A stretch of 64,000 bases of DNA from Prosapia bicincta (Eukaryota > Arthropoda > Insecta > Hemiptera > Cercopidae): assembly GCA_036971475.1 (NCBI GenBank), contig JBAIZL010000027.1:395001-459000 (forward strand), given 5' to 3'. Under the pieces are notes generated by a model that was not told where the DNA came from, searched no databases, and saw only the letters and a list, made by a program, of their open reading frames with translations. Positions 24,001 through 38,000 of the stretch are shown here, piece after piece. Each line of letters opens with the position of its first letter. Within the stretch, counting starts at the first letter, position 1. The translations under genes and the position numbers were made by a program.

Positions 24001-27000
24001 CCTTGCACAATGTGCTCTGAAGCTGCATTCAGCGTTGTGTCCTATCATCCCCATGCACAATGTGCTATGAAGCTGCATTCAGCGTTGTGTCCTATCATCC
24101 CCTTGCACAATGTGCTATGAAGCTGCATTCAGCGTTGTGTCCAATCATCCCCATGCACAATGTGCTATGAAGCTGCATTCAGCGTTGTGTCCTATCATCA
24201 CCTTGCACAATTTGCTATGATGCTGCATTCAGCGTTGTGTCCTATCATCCCCTTGCACAATGTGCTATGAAGCTGCATTCAGCGTTGTGTCCTATCATCC
24301 CCATGCACAATGTGCTATGAAGCTGCATTCAGCGTTGTGTCCTATCATCCCCATGCACAATGGGCTATGAAGCTGCATTCAGCGTTGTGTCCTATCATCC
24401 CCTTGCACAATGTGCTATGAAGCTGCATTCAGCGTTGTGTCCTATCATCCCCATGCAAAATGTGCTATGAAGCTGCATTCAGCGTTGTGTCCTACCATCC
24501 CCTTGCACAATGTGCTATGAAGCTGCATTCAGCGTTGTGTCCTATCATCCCCATGCACAATGTGCTATGAAGCTGCATTCAGCGTTTTGTCCTAGTATCC
24601 CCATGCACAATGTGCTATGAAGCTGCATTCAGCGTTGTGTCCTATCATCCCCATGCAAAATGTGCTATGAAGCTGCATTCAGCGTTGTGTCCTACCATTC
24701 CCTTGCACAATGTGCTATGAAGCTGCATTCAGCGTTGTGTCCTATCATCCCCATGCACAATATGCTATGAAGCTGCATTCAGCGTTGTCTGACCATCCCC
24801 ATGCACAATGTGCTACGAAGCTGCATTCAGCGTTGTGTATGACCATCCCCATGCACAATGTGCTATAAAGCTGCATTCAGCGTTGTATATGACCATCCCC
24901 ATGCACAATGTGCTATGAAGCTGCATTCAGCGTTGTGTCCTATCATCCCCATGTACAATGTGCTATGAAGCTGCATTCAGCGTTGTGTCCTATCATCCTC
25001 ATGCACAATGTGATATGAAGCTGCATTCAGCGTTGTGTTAGACCATTCCCATGCACAATGTGCTATAAAGCTGCATTCAGCGTTGTGTCTTATCATCCCC
25101 TTGCACAATGTGCTATGAAGCTGCATTCAGCGTTGTGTCCTACCATTCCCTTGCACAATGTGCTATGAAGCTGCATTCAGCGTTGTGTCCTATCATCCCC
25201 ATGCACAATATGCTATGAAGCTGCATTCAGCGTTGTCTGACCATCCCCATGCACAATGTGCTACGAAGCTGCATTCAGCGTTGTGTATGACCATCCCCAT
25301 GCACAATGTGCTATAAAGCTGCATTCAGCGTTGTGTATGACCATCCCCATGCACAATGTGCTATGAAGCTGCATTCAGCGTTGTGTCCTATCATCCCCAT
25401 GTACAATGTGCTATGAAGCTGCATTCAGCGTTGTCTGACCATCCCCATGCACAATGTGCTACGAAGCTGCATTCAGCGTTGTGTATGACCATCCCCATGC
25501 ACAATGTGCTATGAAGCTGCATTCAGCGTTGTGTCCTATCATCCCCATGCACAATATGCTATGAAGCTGCATTCAGCGTTGTATATGACCATCCCCATGC
25601 ACAATGTGCTATGAAGCTGCATTCAGCGTTGTGTCCTATCATCCCCATGCACAATATGCTATGAAGCTGCATTCAGCGTTGTCTGACCATCCCCATGCAC
25701 AATGTGCTACGAAGCTGCATTCAGCGTTGTGTATGACCATCCCCATGCACAATGTGCTATAAAGCTGCATTCAGCGTTGTATATGACCATCCCCATGTAC
25801 AATGTGCTATGAAGCTGCATTCAGCGTTGTGTCCTATCATCCCCTTGCACAATGTGATATGAAGCTGCATTCAGCGTTGTGTCCTATCATCCCCATGCAC
25901 AATGTGCTATGAAGCTGCATTCAGCGTTGTGTCCTATCATCCCCTTGCACAATGTGCTATGGAGCTGCATTCAGCGTTGTGTCCTATCATCCCCATGCAC
26001 AATGTGCTATGAAGCTGCATTCAGCGTTGTGTCCTATCATCCCCTTGCACAATGTGCTATGAAGCTGCATTCAGCGTTTTGTCCTATCATGCCCTTGCAC
26101 AATGTGCTATGAAGCTGCATTCAGCGTTGGGTCCTATCATCCCCTTGCACAATGTGCTATGAAGCTGCATTCAGCGTTGTGTCCTATCATCCCCTTGCAC
26201 AATGTGCTATGAAGCTGCATTCAGCGTTGTGTCCTATCATCCCCTTGCACAATATGCTATGAAGCTGCATTCTGTGTTGTGTCCTATCATCCCCATGCAC
26301 AATGTGCTATGAAGCCGCATTCAGCGTTGTGTTCTATCATCCTCTTGCACAATGTGCTATGAAGCTGCATTCAGCGTTGTGTCCTATCATCCCCTTGCAC
26401 AATGTGCTATGAAGCTGCATTCAGCGTTGTGTCCTATCATCCCCATGCACAATGTGCAATGAAGCTGCATTCAGCGTTGTGTCCTTTCATCCCCTTGCAC
26501 AATGTGCTATGAAGCTGCATTCAGCGTTGTGTCCTATCATCCCCTTGCACAATGTGCTATGAAGCTGCATTCAGCGTTGTGTCCTATCATCCCCTTGCAC
26601 AATGTGCTATGAAGCTGCATTCAGCGTTGTGTCCTATCATCCCCTTGCACAATGTGCTATGAAGCTGCATTCTGTGTTGTGTCCTATCATCCCCATGCAC
26701 AATGTGCTATGAAGCTGCATTCAGCGTTGTGTCCTATCATCCCCTTGCACAATGTGCTATGAAGCTGCATTCAGCGTTGTGTCCTATCATCCCCTTGCAC
26801 AATGTGCTATGATGCTGCATTCAGCGTTGTGTCCTATCATCCCCATGCACATTGTGCTATGAAGCTGCATTCAGCGTTGTGTCCTATCATCCCCTTGCAC
26901 AATGTGCTATGAAGCTGCATTCAGCGTTTTGTCCTAACATCCCCATGCACAATGTGCTATGAAGCTGCATTCAGCGTTGTGTCCTATCATCCCCATGCAC

Positions 27001-27849
27001 AATGTGCTATGAAGCTGCATTCAGCGTTGTGTCCTATCATCCCCATGCACAATGTGCTATGAAGCTGCATTCAGCGTTGTGTCCTATCATCCCCATGCAC
27101 AATGTGCTATGAAGCTGCATTCAGCGTTGTGTCCTATCATCCCCATGCACAATGTGCTATGAAGCTGCATTCAGCGTTTTGTCCTAACATCCCCATGCAC
27201 AATGTGCTATGAAGCTGCATTCAGCGTTGTGTCCTATCATCCCCTTGCACAATGTGCTATGGAGCTGCATTCAGCGTTTTGTCCTATCATCCCCTTGCAC
27301 AATGTGCTATGAAGCTGCATTCAGCGTTGTCCGACCATCCCCATGCACAATGTGCTATGAAGCTGCATTCAGCGTTGTGTCCTATCATCCCCATGCACAA
27401 TGTGCTATGAAGCTGCATTCAGCGTTGTGTCCTATCATCCCCTTACACAATGTGTTATGAAGCTGCATTCAGCGTTGTGTCCTATCATCCCCTTGCACAA
27501 TGTGATATGAAGCTGCATTCAGCGTTGTGTCCTATCATCCCCTTGCACAATGTGCTATGAAGCTGCATTCAGCGTTGTGTCCTATCATCCCCTTGCACAA
27601 TGTGCTATGAAGCTGCATTCAGCGTTGTGTCCGACCATCCCCATGCACAATGTGCTATGAAGCTGCATTCAGCGTTGTGTCCGACCATCCCCATGCACAA
27701 TGTGCTATGAAGCTGCATTCAGCATTGTGTCCTATCATCCCCTTGCACAATGTGCTATGAAGCTGCATTCAGCGTTTTTTCCTATCATCCCCTTGCACAA
27801 TGTGCTATGAAGCTGCATTCAGCGTTGTGTCCTATCATCCCCGTGCACA
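21064..27849. repeat. 50-bp satellite array, about 136 copies
   Basis: The unit is TGTGCTATGAAGCTGCATTC, then AGCGTTGTGTCCTATCATCC, then CCTTGCACAA or CCATGCACAA. Copies are highly similar. Variants include GTCCGACCATCC, GTATGACCATCC and 48-bp units with AGCGTTGTCTGACC. A block of 15 units (750 bp) carrying the private variants GCTAGCATCC, TTGAACAATGTTC, AGCGTTGGGT and CTATAATCC is present twice in tandem (from about 22,140 and from about 22,890). Open frames such as 25,879-26,112 and 27,209-27,460 are repeat by-products. Confidence 0.97.
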
Positions 27850-27850
27850 T

Positions 27851-28200
27851 ACTCACATGAAGGCTACTCTCATGAAGGCTACTCACATGAAGGCTACTCT
27901 CATGAAGGCTACTCACATGAAGACTACTCTCATGAAGGCTATTCTCATGAAGGCTACTCTAATGAAGGGTACTCTCATGAAGGCTACTCACATGAAGGCT
28001 ACTCTCATGAAGGCTATTCTCATGAAGGCTACTCTCATGAAGGCTATTCTCATGAAGTTTACTCTCATGAAGGCTACTCTCATGAAGGCTATTCTCATGA
28101 AGGCTACTCTCATGAAGGCTACTCTCATGAAGGCTACTCACATGAAGGCTACTCTCATGAAGGCTATTCTCATGAAGGCTACTCTCATGAAGGCTACTCT
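27851..28200. repeat. 15-bp minisatellite, about 23 copies
   Basis: The unit is ACTCTCATGAAGGCT, with ACTCACATGAAGGCT and ATTCTCATGAAGGCT variants. It starts directly where the 50-bp satellite stops. A period of 15 keeps frames open, giving (MKATL)n on plus and (HESSL)n on minus; neither is regarded as a gene. The core CATGAAGGCT resembles the TATGAAGCTGCATTC part of the 50-bp unit. Confidence 0.95.
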
Positions 28201-28287
28201 GGGTTCATAATTAATCGTTTACTTGTTGAAACATTATGATGAAGCTATTATGAACGTCGACCTTACCTAACAAAACCTAACCTCACG

Positions 28288-28831
28288 AAGATTATTAATC
28301 ATGTTTTACACTCGCAGAGATTGCCTAAATAAATGCGGTTGCTTGCGAGTCAGGTACAACTATTTATTCATACAGGCAACGTTTCAACAACGCCTACGCT
28401 ATCGTCTTCAGGCCTACAATACATAAGTACACAACTAAAAATAACTACAATAATAACAGAATTCACAAATAACCACATCACAATAAAATTTCTATAATTA
28501 TAAAACAATACATTTACCTCTAAAATGGGTGACGTCAGAAAGAAAATGTTTTTTTATTAACATAACCGTTACGTATTTCTTTTCTGACGTCACCCAGTTT
28601 AAAGGTAAATGTATTGTTTTATAATTATAGAAATTTCATTGTTCTGTGGTTATTTATGAATTCTGTTATTATTGTTATTTTTAGTTGTGTACTTATGTAT
28701 TGTAGGCCTTAAGACGATAGCGTAGGCGTCATTGTAACGTTGCCTGTATGAATAAATAGTTGTACCTGACTCGCAAGCAACCGCATTTATTTAACTATAA
28801 TCTCTTTGAGTGTAAAGATGGTTAAAATCTT
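28288..28831. mobile_element. about 545-bp palindromic (foldback) element
   Basis: Two arms of roughly 240 bp are inverted copies of each other around a short centre (about 28,540-28,580). Landmarks in each arm are AAATAAATGCGGTTGCTTGC, GACTCGCAAGCAACCG (complement), AGACGATAGCGTAGGCGT, TAATTATAGAAATTT and a perfect TGACGTCA octamer (28,530-28,537 and 28,585-28,592). The outer ends are less similar. There is no coding capacity. It lies between two satellite arrays, about 250 bp from the 144-bp array. Confidence 0.85.
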
Positions 28832-29082
28832 ATTTATTGTTTCTCACAATATGTTAAAGTTTTCAAGTGTTTATAAAACTTTCGATGTCAAGGTTTCTAG
28901 CCAATATATACGCACTAGTAGCTCTCTGTATGCACAGTACGTGTCTCTTCTCCCCTGCCGCCACTCCATACAGCAACTAGGTAACACCCTCATAGCGGCT
29001 ATAATGCTACAGTGTGGCCTCCTATTTATAATAATGCTGTGTAATCCAAGGTTTCACTATTGCAATTATCCACGGCCCTGTT
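28832..29082. other. unique spacer before the 144-bp satellite
   Basis: About 250 bp of single-copy sequence. The frame at 28,806-29,129 crosses from the foldback arm into the first satellite unit and is not supported as a gene. Confidence 0.6.
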
Positions 29083-32000
29083 GGGATCACCTCATGGTTA
29101 CAATTCGGGTGACCTACGATCGCTGTTGATGCTCATCCGTATAGTCATAGCGGGGAATACCAAAAGTAATAGTGGATAATCCCAAGGATCGAGGATGAAC
29201 ACGAAGTGACGTGGGTCGCTTCAGTAGGGATCACCTCATGGTCACAATTCGGGTGACCTACGATCGCTGTTGATGCTCATCCGTATAGTCATAGCGGGGA
29301 GTACCAAAAGTAATAGTGGATAATCCCAAGGATCGTGGATGAACACGAAGTGACGTGGGTCGCTTCAGTAGGGATCACCTCATGGTTACAATTCGGGTGA
29401 CCTACGATCGCTGTTGAAGGTCATCCGTATAGTCATAGCGGGGAATACCAAAAGTAATAGTGGATAATCCCAAGGATCGTGGATGAACACGAAGTGACGT
29501 GGGTCGCTTCAGTAGGGATCACCTCATGGTTACTATTCGGGTGACCTACGATCGCTGTTGAAGGTCATCCGTATAGTCATAGCGAGGAATACCAAAAGTA
29601 ATAGTGGATAATCCCAAGGATCGTGGATGAACACGAAGTAACGTGGGTCGCTTCAGTAGGGATCACCTCATGGTTACAATTCGGGTGACCTACGATCGCT
29701 GTTGAAGCTCATCCGTATAGTCATAGCGGGAAATACCAAAAGTAATAGTGGATAATCCCAAGGATCGTGGATGAACACGAAGTGACGTGGGTCGCTTCAG
29801 TAGGGATCACCTCATGGTTACAATTCGGGTGACCTACGATCGCTGTTGATGCTCATCCGTATAGTCATAGCGGGGAATACCAAAGTAATAGTGGATAATC
29901 CCAAGGATCGTGGATGAACACGAAGTGACGTGGGTCGCTTCAGTAGGGATCACCTCATGGTTACAATTCAGATGACCTACGATCGTTGTTGATGCTCATC
30001 CGTGTAGTCTAAGCGGGGAATACCAAAAGTAATAGTGGATAATCCCAAGGATCGTGGATGAACACGAAGTGACGTGGGTCGCTTCAGTAGGGATCACCTC
30101 ATGGTTACAATTCGGGTGACCTACGATCGCTGTTGATGCTCATCCGTATAGTCATAGCGGGGAATACCAAAAGTAATAGTGGATAATCCCAAGGATCGTG
30201 GATGAACACGAAGTGACGTGGGTCGCTTCAGTAGGGATCACCTCATGGTTACAATTCGGGTGACCTACGATCGCTGTTGAAGTTCATCCGTATAGTCCTA
30301 GCGGGGAATAGCAAAAGTAATAGTGGATAATCCCAAGGATCGTGGATGAACACGAAGTGACGTGGGTCGCTTCAGTAGGGATCACCTCATGGTTACAATT
30401 CGGGTGACCTACGATCGCTGTTGATGCTCATCCGTATAGTCATAGCGGGGAATACCAAAAGTAATAGTGGATAATCCAAAGGATCGTGGATGAACACGAA
30501 GTGACGTGGGTCGCTTCAGTAGGGATCACCTCATGGTTACAATTCGGGTGACCTACGGTCGCTGTTGATGCTCATCCGTATAGTCATAGCGGGGAATACC
30601 AAAAGTAATAGTGGATAATCCCAAGGATCGTGGATGAACACGAAGTGACGTGGGTCGCTTCAGTAGGGATCACCTCATGGTTACAATTCGGGTGACCTAC
30701 GATCGCTGTTGAAGCTCATCCGTATAGTCATAGCGGGGAATACCAAAAGTAATAGTGGATAATCCCAAGGATCGTGGATGAACACGAAGTGACGTGGGTC
30801 GCTTCAGTAGGGATCACCTCATGGTTACAATTCGGGTGACCTACGATCGCTGTTGATGCTCATCCGTATAGTCATAGCGGGGAATACCAAAAGTAATAGT
30901 GGATATTCCCAAGGATCGTGGATGAACACGAAGTGACGTGGGTCGCTTCAGTAGGGATCACCTCATGGTTACAATTCGGGTGACCTACGATCGCTGTTGA
31001 TGCTCATCCGTATAGTCATAGCGGGGAATACCAAAAGTAATAGTGGATAATCCCAAGGATCGTGGATGAACACGAAGTGACGTGGGTCGCTTCAGTAGGG
31101 ATCACCTCATGGTTACAATTCGGGTGACCTACGATCGCTGTTGAAGCTCATCCGTATAGTCATAGCGGGGAATAGCAAAAGTAATAGTGGATAATCCCAA
31201 GGATCGTGGATGAACACGAAGTGACGTGGGTCGCTTCAGTAGGGATCACCTCATGGTTACAATTCGGGTGACCTACGATCGCTGTTGATGCTCGTCCGTA
31301 TAGTCATAGCGGGGAATACCAAAAGTAATAGTGGATAATCCCATGGATCGTGGATGAACACGAAGTGACGTGGGTCGCTTCAGTAGGGATCACCTCATGG
31401 TTACAATTCGGGTGACCTACGGTCGCTGTTGATGCTCATCCGTATAGTCATAGCGGGGAATACCAAAAGTAATAGTGGATAATCCCAAGGATCGTGGATG
31501 AACACGAAGTGACGTGGGTCGCTTCAGTAGGGATCACCTCATGGTTACAATTCGGGTGACCTACGATCGCTGTTGAAGCTCATCCGTATAGTCATAGCGG
31601 GGAATACCAAAAGTAATAGTGGATAATCCCAAGGATCGTGGATGAACACGAAGTAACGTGGGTCGCTTTAGTAGGGATCACCTCATGGTTACAATTCGGG
31701 TGACCTACGATCGCTGTTGAAGCTCATCCGTATAGTCATAGCGGGGAATACCAAAAGTAATAGTGGATAATCCCAAGGATCGTGGATGAACACGAAGTGA
31801 CGTGGGTCGCTTCAGTAGGGATCACCTCATGGTTACAATTCGGGTGACCTACGATCGCTGTTGATGCTCATCCGTATAGTCATAGCGGGGAATACCAAAA
31901 GTAATAGTGGATAATCCCAAGGATCGTGGATGAACACGAAGTGACGTGGGTCGCTTCAGTAGGGATCACCTCATGGTTACAATTCGGGTGACCTACGATC

Positions 32001-35000
32001 GCTGTTGAAGCTCATCCGTATAGTCATAGCGGGGAATACCAAAAGTAATAGTGGATAATCCCAAGGATCGTGGATGAACACGAAGTGATGTGGGTCGCTT
32101 CAGTAGGGATCACCTCATGGTTACAATTTGATGACCTACGATCGCTGTTGATGCTCATCCGTGTAGTCATAGCGGGGAATACCAAAAGTAATAGCGGATA
32201 ATCCCAAGGATCGTGGATGAACACGAAGTGACGTGGGTCGCTTCAGTAGGGATCACCTCATGGTTACAATTCGGGTGACCTACGATCGCTGTTGAAGCTC
32301 ATCCGTATAGTCATAGCGGGGAATACCAAAAGTAATAGTGGATAATCCCAAGGATCGTGGATGAACACGAAGTGACGTGGGTCGCTTCAGTAGGGATCAT
32401 CTCATGGTTACAATTCGGGTGACCTACGATCGCTGTTGATGCTCATCCGTATAGTCATAGCGGGGAATACCAAAAGTAATAGTGGATAATCCCAAGGATC
32501 GTGGATGAACACGAAGTGACGTGGGTCGCTTCAGTAGGGATCACCTCATGGTTACAATTCGGGTGACCTACGATCGCTGTTGAAGCTCATCCGTATAGTC
32601 ATAGCGGGGAATACCAAAAGTAATAGTGGATAATCCCAAGGATCGTGGATGAACACGAAGTGACGTGGGTCGCTTCAGTAGGGATCACCTCATGGTTACA
32701 ATTCGGGTGACCTACGATCGCTGTTGATGCTCATCCGTATAGTCATAGCGGGGAATACCAAAAGTAATAGTGGATAATCCCAAGGATCGTGGATGAACAC
32801 GAAGTGACGTGGGTCGCTTCAGTAGGGATCACCTCATGGTTACAATTCGGGTGACCTACGATCGCTGTTGAAGCTCATTTGTGTAGTCATAGCGGGGAAT
32901 ACCAAAAGTAATAGTGGATAATCCCAAGGATCGTGGATGAACACGAAGTGACGTGGGTCGCTTCAGTAGGGATCACCTCATGGTTACAATTCGGGTGACC
33001 TACGATCGCTGTTGATGCTCATCCGTATAGTCATAGCGGGGAATACCAAAAGTAATAGTGGATAATCCCAAGGATCGTGGATGAACACGAAGTGACGTGG
33101 GTCGCTTCAGTAGGGATCACCTCATGGTTACAATTCGGGTGACCTACGATCGCTGTTGATGCTCATCCGTATAGTCATAGCGGGGAATACCAAAAGTAAA
33201 TGTGGATAATCCCAAGGATCGTCGATGAACACGAAGTGACGTGGGTCGCTTCAGTAGGGATCACCTCATGGTTACAATTCGGGTGACCTACGATCGCTGT
33301 TGATGCTCATCCGTATAGTCATAGCGGGGAATACAAAAAGTAATTGTGGATAATCCCAAGGATCGTGGATGAACACGAAGTGACGTGGGTCGCTTCAGTA
33401 GGGATCACCTCATGGTTACAATTCGGGTGACCTACGATCGCTGTTGAAGTTCATCCGTATAGTCATAGCGGGAATACCAAAAGTAATAGTGGATAATCCC
33501 AAGGATCGTGGATGAACACGAAGTGACGTGGGTCGCTTCAGTAGGGATCACCTCATGGTTACAATTCGGGTGACCTACGATCGCTGTTGAAGCTCATCCG
33601 TATAGTCATAGCGGGGAATACCAAAAGTAATAGTGATAATCCCAAGGATCGTGGATGAACACGAAGTGACATGGGTCGCTTCAGTAGGGATCACCTCATG
33701 GTTACAATTCGGGTGACCTACGATCGCTGTTAATGCTCATCCGTATAGTCATAGCGGGGAATACCAAAAGTAATAGTGGATAATCCCAAGGATCGTGGAT
33801 GAACACGAAGTGACGTGGGTCGCTTCAGTAAGGATCACCTCATGGTTACAATTCGGGTGACCTACGATCGCTGTTGAAGCTCATCCGTATAGTCATAGCG
33901 GGGAATACCAAAAGTAATAGTGGATTATCCCAAGGATCGTGGATGAACACGAAGTGACGTGGGTCGCTTCAGTAGGGATCACCTCATGGTTACAATTCGG
34001 GTGACCTACGATCGCTGTTGAAGCTCATCCGTATAGTCATAGCGGGGAATACCAAAAGTAATAGTGGATAATCCCAAGGATCGTGGATGAACACGAAGTG
34101 ACGTGGGTCGCTTCAGTAGGGATCACCTCATGGTTACAATTCGGGTGACCTACGATCGCTGTTGAAGCTCATCCGTATAGTCATAGCGGGGAATACCAAG
34201 AAGTAATAGTGGATAATCCCAAGGATCGTGGATGAACACGAAGTGACGAGGGTCACTTCAGTAGGGATCACCTCATGGTTACAATTCGGGTGACCTACGA
34301 TCGCTGTTGAAGCTCATCCGTATAGTCATAGCGGGGAATACCAAAAGTAATAGTGGATAATCCCAAGGATTGTAGATGAACACGAAGTGACGTGGGTCGC
34401 TTCAGTAGGGATCACCTCATGGTTACAATTCGGGTGACCTACGATCGCTGTTGAAGCTCATCCGTATAGTCATAGCGGGGAATACCAAAAGTAATAGTGG
34501 ATAATCCCAAGGATCGTGGATGAACACGAAGTGACGTGGGTCGCTTCAGTAGGGATCACCTCATGGTTACAATTCGGGTGACCTACGATCGCTGTTAATG
34601 CTCATCCGTATAGTCATAGCGGGGAATACCAAAAGTAATAGTGGATAATCCCAAGGATCGTGGATGAACACGAAGTGACGTGGGTCGCTTCAGTAGGGAT
34701 CACCTCATGGTTACAATTCGGGTGACCTACGATCGCTGTTGAAGCTCATCCGTATAGTCATAGCGGGGATTACCAAAAGTAATAGTGGATTATCTCAAGG
34801 ATCGTGGATGAACACGAAGTGACGTGGGTCGCTTCAGTAGGGATCACCTCATGGTTACAATTCGGGTGACCTACGATCGCTGTTGAAGCTCATCCGTATA
34901 GTCATAGCGGGGAATACCAAAAGTAATAGTGGATAATCCCAAGGATCGTGGATGAACACGAAGTGACGTGGGTCGCTTCATTAGGGATCACCTCATGGTT

Positions 35001-38000
35001 ACAATTCGGGTGACCTACGATCGCTGTTGAAGCTCATCCGTATAGTCATAGCGGGGAATACCAAAAGTAAATGTGGATAATCCCAAGGATCGAGGATGAA
35101 CACGAAGTGACGTAGGTCGCTTCAGTAGGGATCACCTCATGGTTACAATTCGGGTGACCTACGATCGCTGTTGATGCTCATCCGTATAGTCATAGCGGGG
35201 AATACCAAAGTAATAGTGGATAATCCCAAGGATCGTGGATGAACACGAAGTGACGTGGGTCGCTTCAGTAGGGATCACCTCATGGTTACAATTCAGATGA
35301 CCTACGATCGTTGTTGATGCTCATCCGTGTAGTCTAAGCGGGGAATACCAAAAGTAATAGTGGATAATCCCAAGGATCGTGGATGAACACGAAGTGACGT
35401 GGGTCGCTTCAGTAGGGATCACCTCATGGTTACAATTCGGGTGACCTACGATCGCTGTTGATGCTCATCCGTATAGTCATAGCGGGGAATACCAAAAGTA
35501 ATAGTGGATAATTCCAAGGATCGTGGATGAACACGAAGTGACGTGGGTCGCTTCAGTAGGGATCACCTCATGGTTACAATTCGGGTGACCTACGATCGCT
35601 GTTGAAGTTCATCCGTATAGTCCTAGCGGGGAATAGCAAAAGTAATAGTGGATAATCCCAAGGATCGTGGATGAACACGAAGTGACGTGGGTCGCTTCAG
35701 TAGGGATCACCTCATGGTTACAATTCGGGTGACCTACGATCGCTGTTGATGCTCATCCGTATAGTCATAGCGGGGAATACCAAAAGTAATAGTGGATAAT
35801 CCAAAGGATCGTGGATGAACACGAAGTGACGTGGGTCGCTTCAGTAGGGATCACCTCATGGTTACAATTCGGGTGACCTACGGTCGCTGTTGATGCTCAT
35901 CCGTATAGTCATAGCGGGGAATACCAAAAGTAATAGTGGATAATCCCAAGGATCGTGGATGAACACGAAGTGACGTGGGTCGCTTCAGTAGGGATCACCT
36001 CATGGTTACAATTCGGGTGACCTACGATCGCTGTTGAAGCTCATCCGTATAGTCATAGCGGGGAATACCAAAAGTAATAGTGGATAATCCCAAGGATCGT
36101 GGATGAACACGAAGTGACGTGGGTCGCTTCAGTAGGGATCACCTCATGGTTACAATTCGGGTGACCTACGATCGCTGTTGATGCTCATCCGTATAGTCAT
36201 AGCGGGGAATACCAAAAGTAATAGTGGATATTCCCAAGGATCGTGGATGAACACGAAGTGACGTGGGTCGCTTCAGTAGGGATCACCTCATGGTTACAAT
36301 TCGGGTGACCTACGATCGCTGTTGATGCTCATCCGTATAGTCATAGCGGGGAATACCAAAAGTAATAGTGGATAATCCCAAGGATCGTGGATGAACACGA
36401 AGTGACGTGGGTCGCTTCAGTAGGGATCACCTCATGGTTACAATTCGGGTGACCTACGATCGCTGTTGAAGCTCATCCGTATAGTCATAGCGGGGAATAG
36501 CAAAAGTAATAGTGGATAATCCCAAGGATCGTGGATGAACACGAAGTGACGTGGGTCGCTTCAGTAGGGATCACCTCATGGTTACAATTCGGGTGACCTA
36601 CGATCGCTGTTGATGCTCGTCCGTATAGTCATAGCGGGGAATACCAAAAGTAATAGTGGATAATCCCATGGATCGTGGATGAACACGAAGTGACGTGGGT
36701 CGCTTCAGTAGGGATCACCTCATGGTTACAATTCGGGTGACCTACGGTCGCTGTTGATGCTCATCCGTATAGTCATAGCGGGGAATACCAAAAGTAATAG
36801 TGGATAATCCCAAGGATCGTGGATGAACACGAAGTGACGTGGGTCGCTTCAGTAGGGATCACCTCATGGTTACAATTCGGGTGACCTACGATCGCTGTTG
36901 AAGCTCATCCGTATAGTCATAGCGGGGAATACCAAAAGTAATAGTGGATAATCCCAAGGATCGTGGATGAACACGAAGTAACGTGGGTCGCTTTAGTAGG
37001 GATCACCTCATGGTTACAATTCGGGTGACCTACGATCGCTGTTGAAGCTCATCCGTATAGTCATAGCGGGGAATACCAAAAGTAATAGTGGATAATCCCA
37101 AGGATCGTGGATGAACACGAAGTGACGTGGGTCGCTTCAGTAGGGATCACCTCATGGTTACAATTCGGGTGACCTACGATCGCTGTTGAAGCTCATCCGT
37201 ATAGTCATAGCGGGGAATACCAAAAGTAATAGTGGATAATCCCAAGGATCGTGGATGAACACGAAGTGATGTGGGTCGCTTCAGTAGGGATCACCTCATG
37301 GTTACAATTTGATGACCTACGATCGCTGTTGATGCTCATCCGTGTAGTCATAGCGGGGAATACCAAAAGTAATAGCGGATAATCCCAAGGATCGTGGATG
37401 AACACGAAGTGACGTGGGTCGCTTCAGTAGGGATCACCTCATGGTTACAATTCGGGTGACCTACGATCGCTGTTGAAGCTCATCCGTATAGTCATAGCGG
37501 GGAATACCAAAAGTAATAGTGGATAATCCCAAGGATCGTGGATGAACACGAAGTGACGTGGGTCGCTTCAGTAGGGATCATCTCATGGTTACAATTCGGG
37601 TGACCTACGATCGCTGTTGATGCTCATCCGTATAGTCATAGCGGGGAATACCAAAAGTAATAGTGGATAATCCCAAGGATCGTGGATGAACACGAAGTGA
37701 CGTGGGTCGCTTCAGTAGGGATCACCTCATGGTTACAATTCGGATGACCTACGATCGCTGTTGATGCTCATCCGTATAGTCATAGCGGGGAATACCAAAT
37801 GTAATAGTGGATAATCCCAAGGATCGTGGATGAACACGAAGTGACGTGGGTCGCTTCAGTAGGGATCACCTCATGGTTACAATTCGGGTGACCTACGATC
37901 GCTGTTGAAGCTCATCCGTATATTCATAGCGGGGAATACCAAAAGTAATAGTGGATAATCCCAAGGATCGTGGATTAACACGAAGTGACGTGGGTCGCTT

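Noticed and set aside
21064..27849. Regularly spaced 50-bp repeats, considered as a CRISPR array
   Set aside because: There are no distinct spacers; the whole unit is repeated, there are no cas genes, and the context is eukaryotic.
27800..28210. 136-codon frame encoding (MKATL)n, considered as a repeat peptide gene
   Set aside because: It spans the junction of two tandem repeats, and the opposite strand is open as well.
28806..29129. 107-codon plus-strand frame before the 144-bp satellite
   Set aside because: It joins a foldback arm, unique spacer and the first satellite unit, with no domain.
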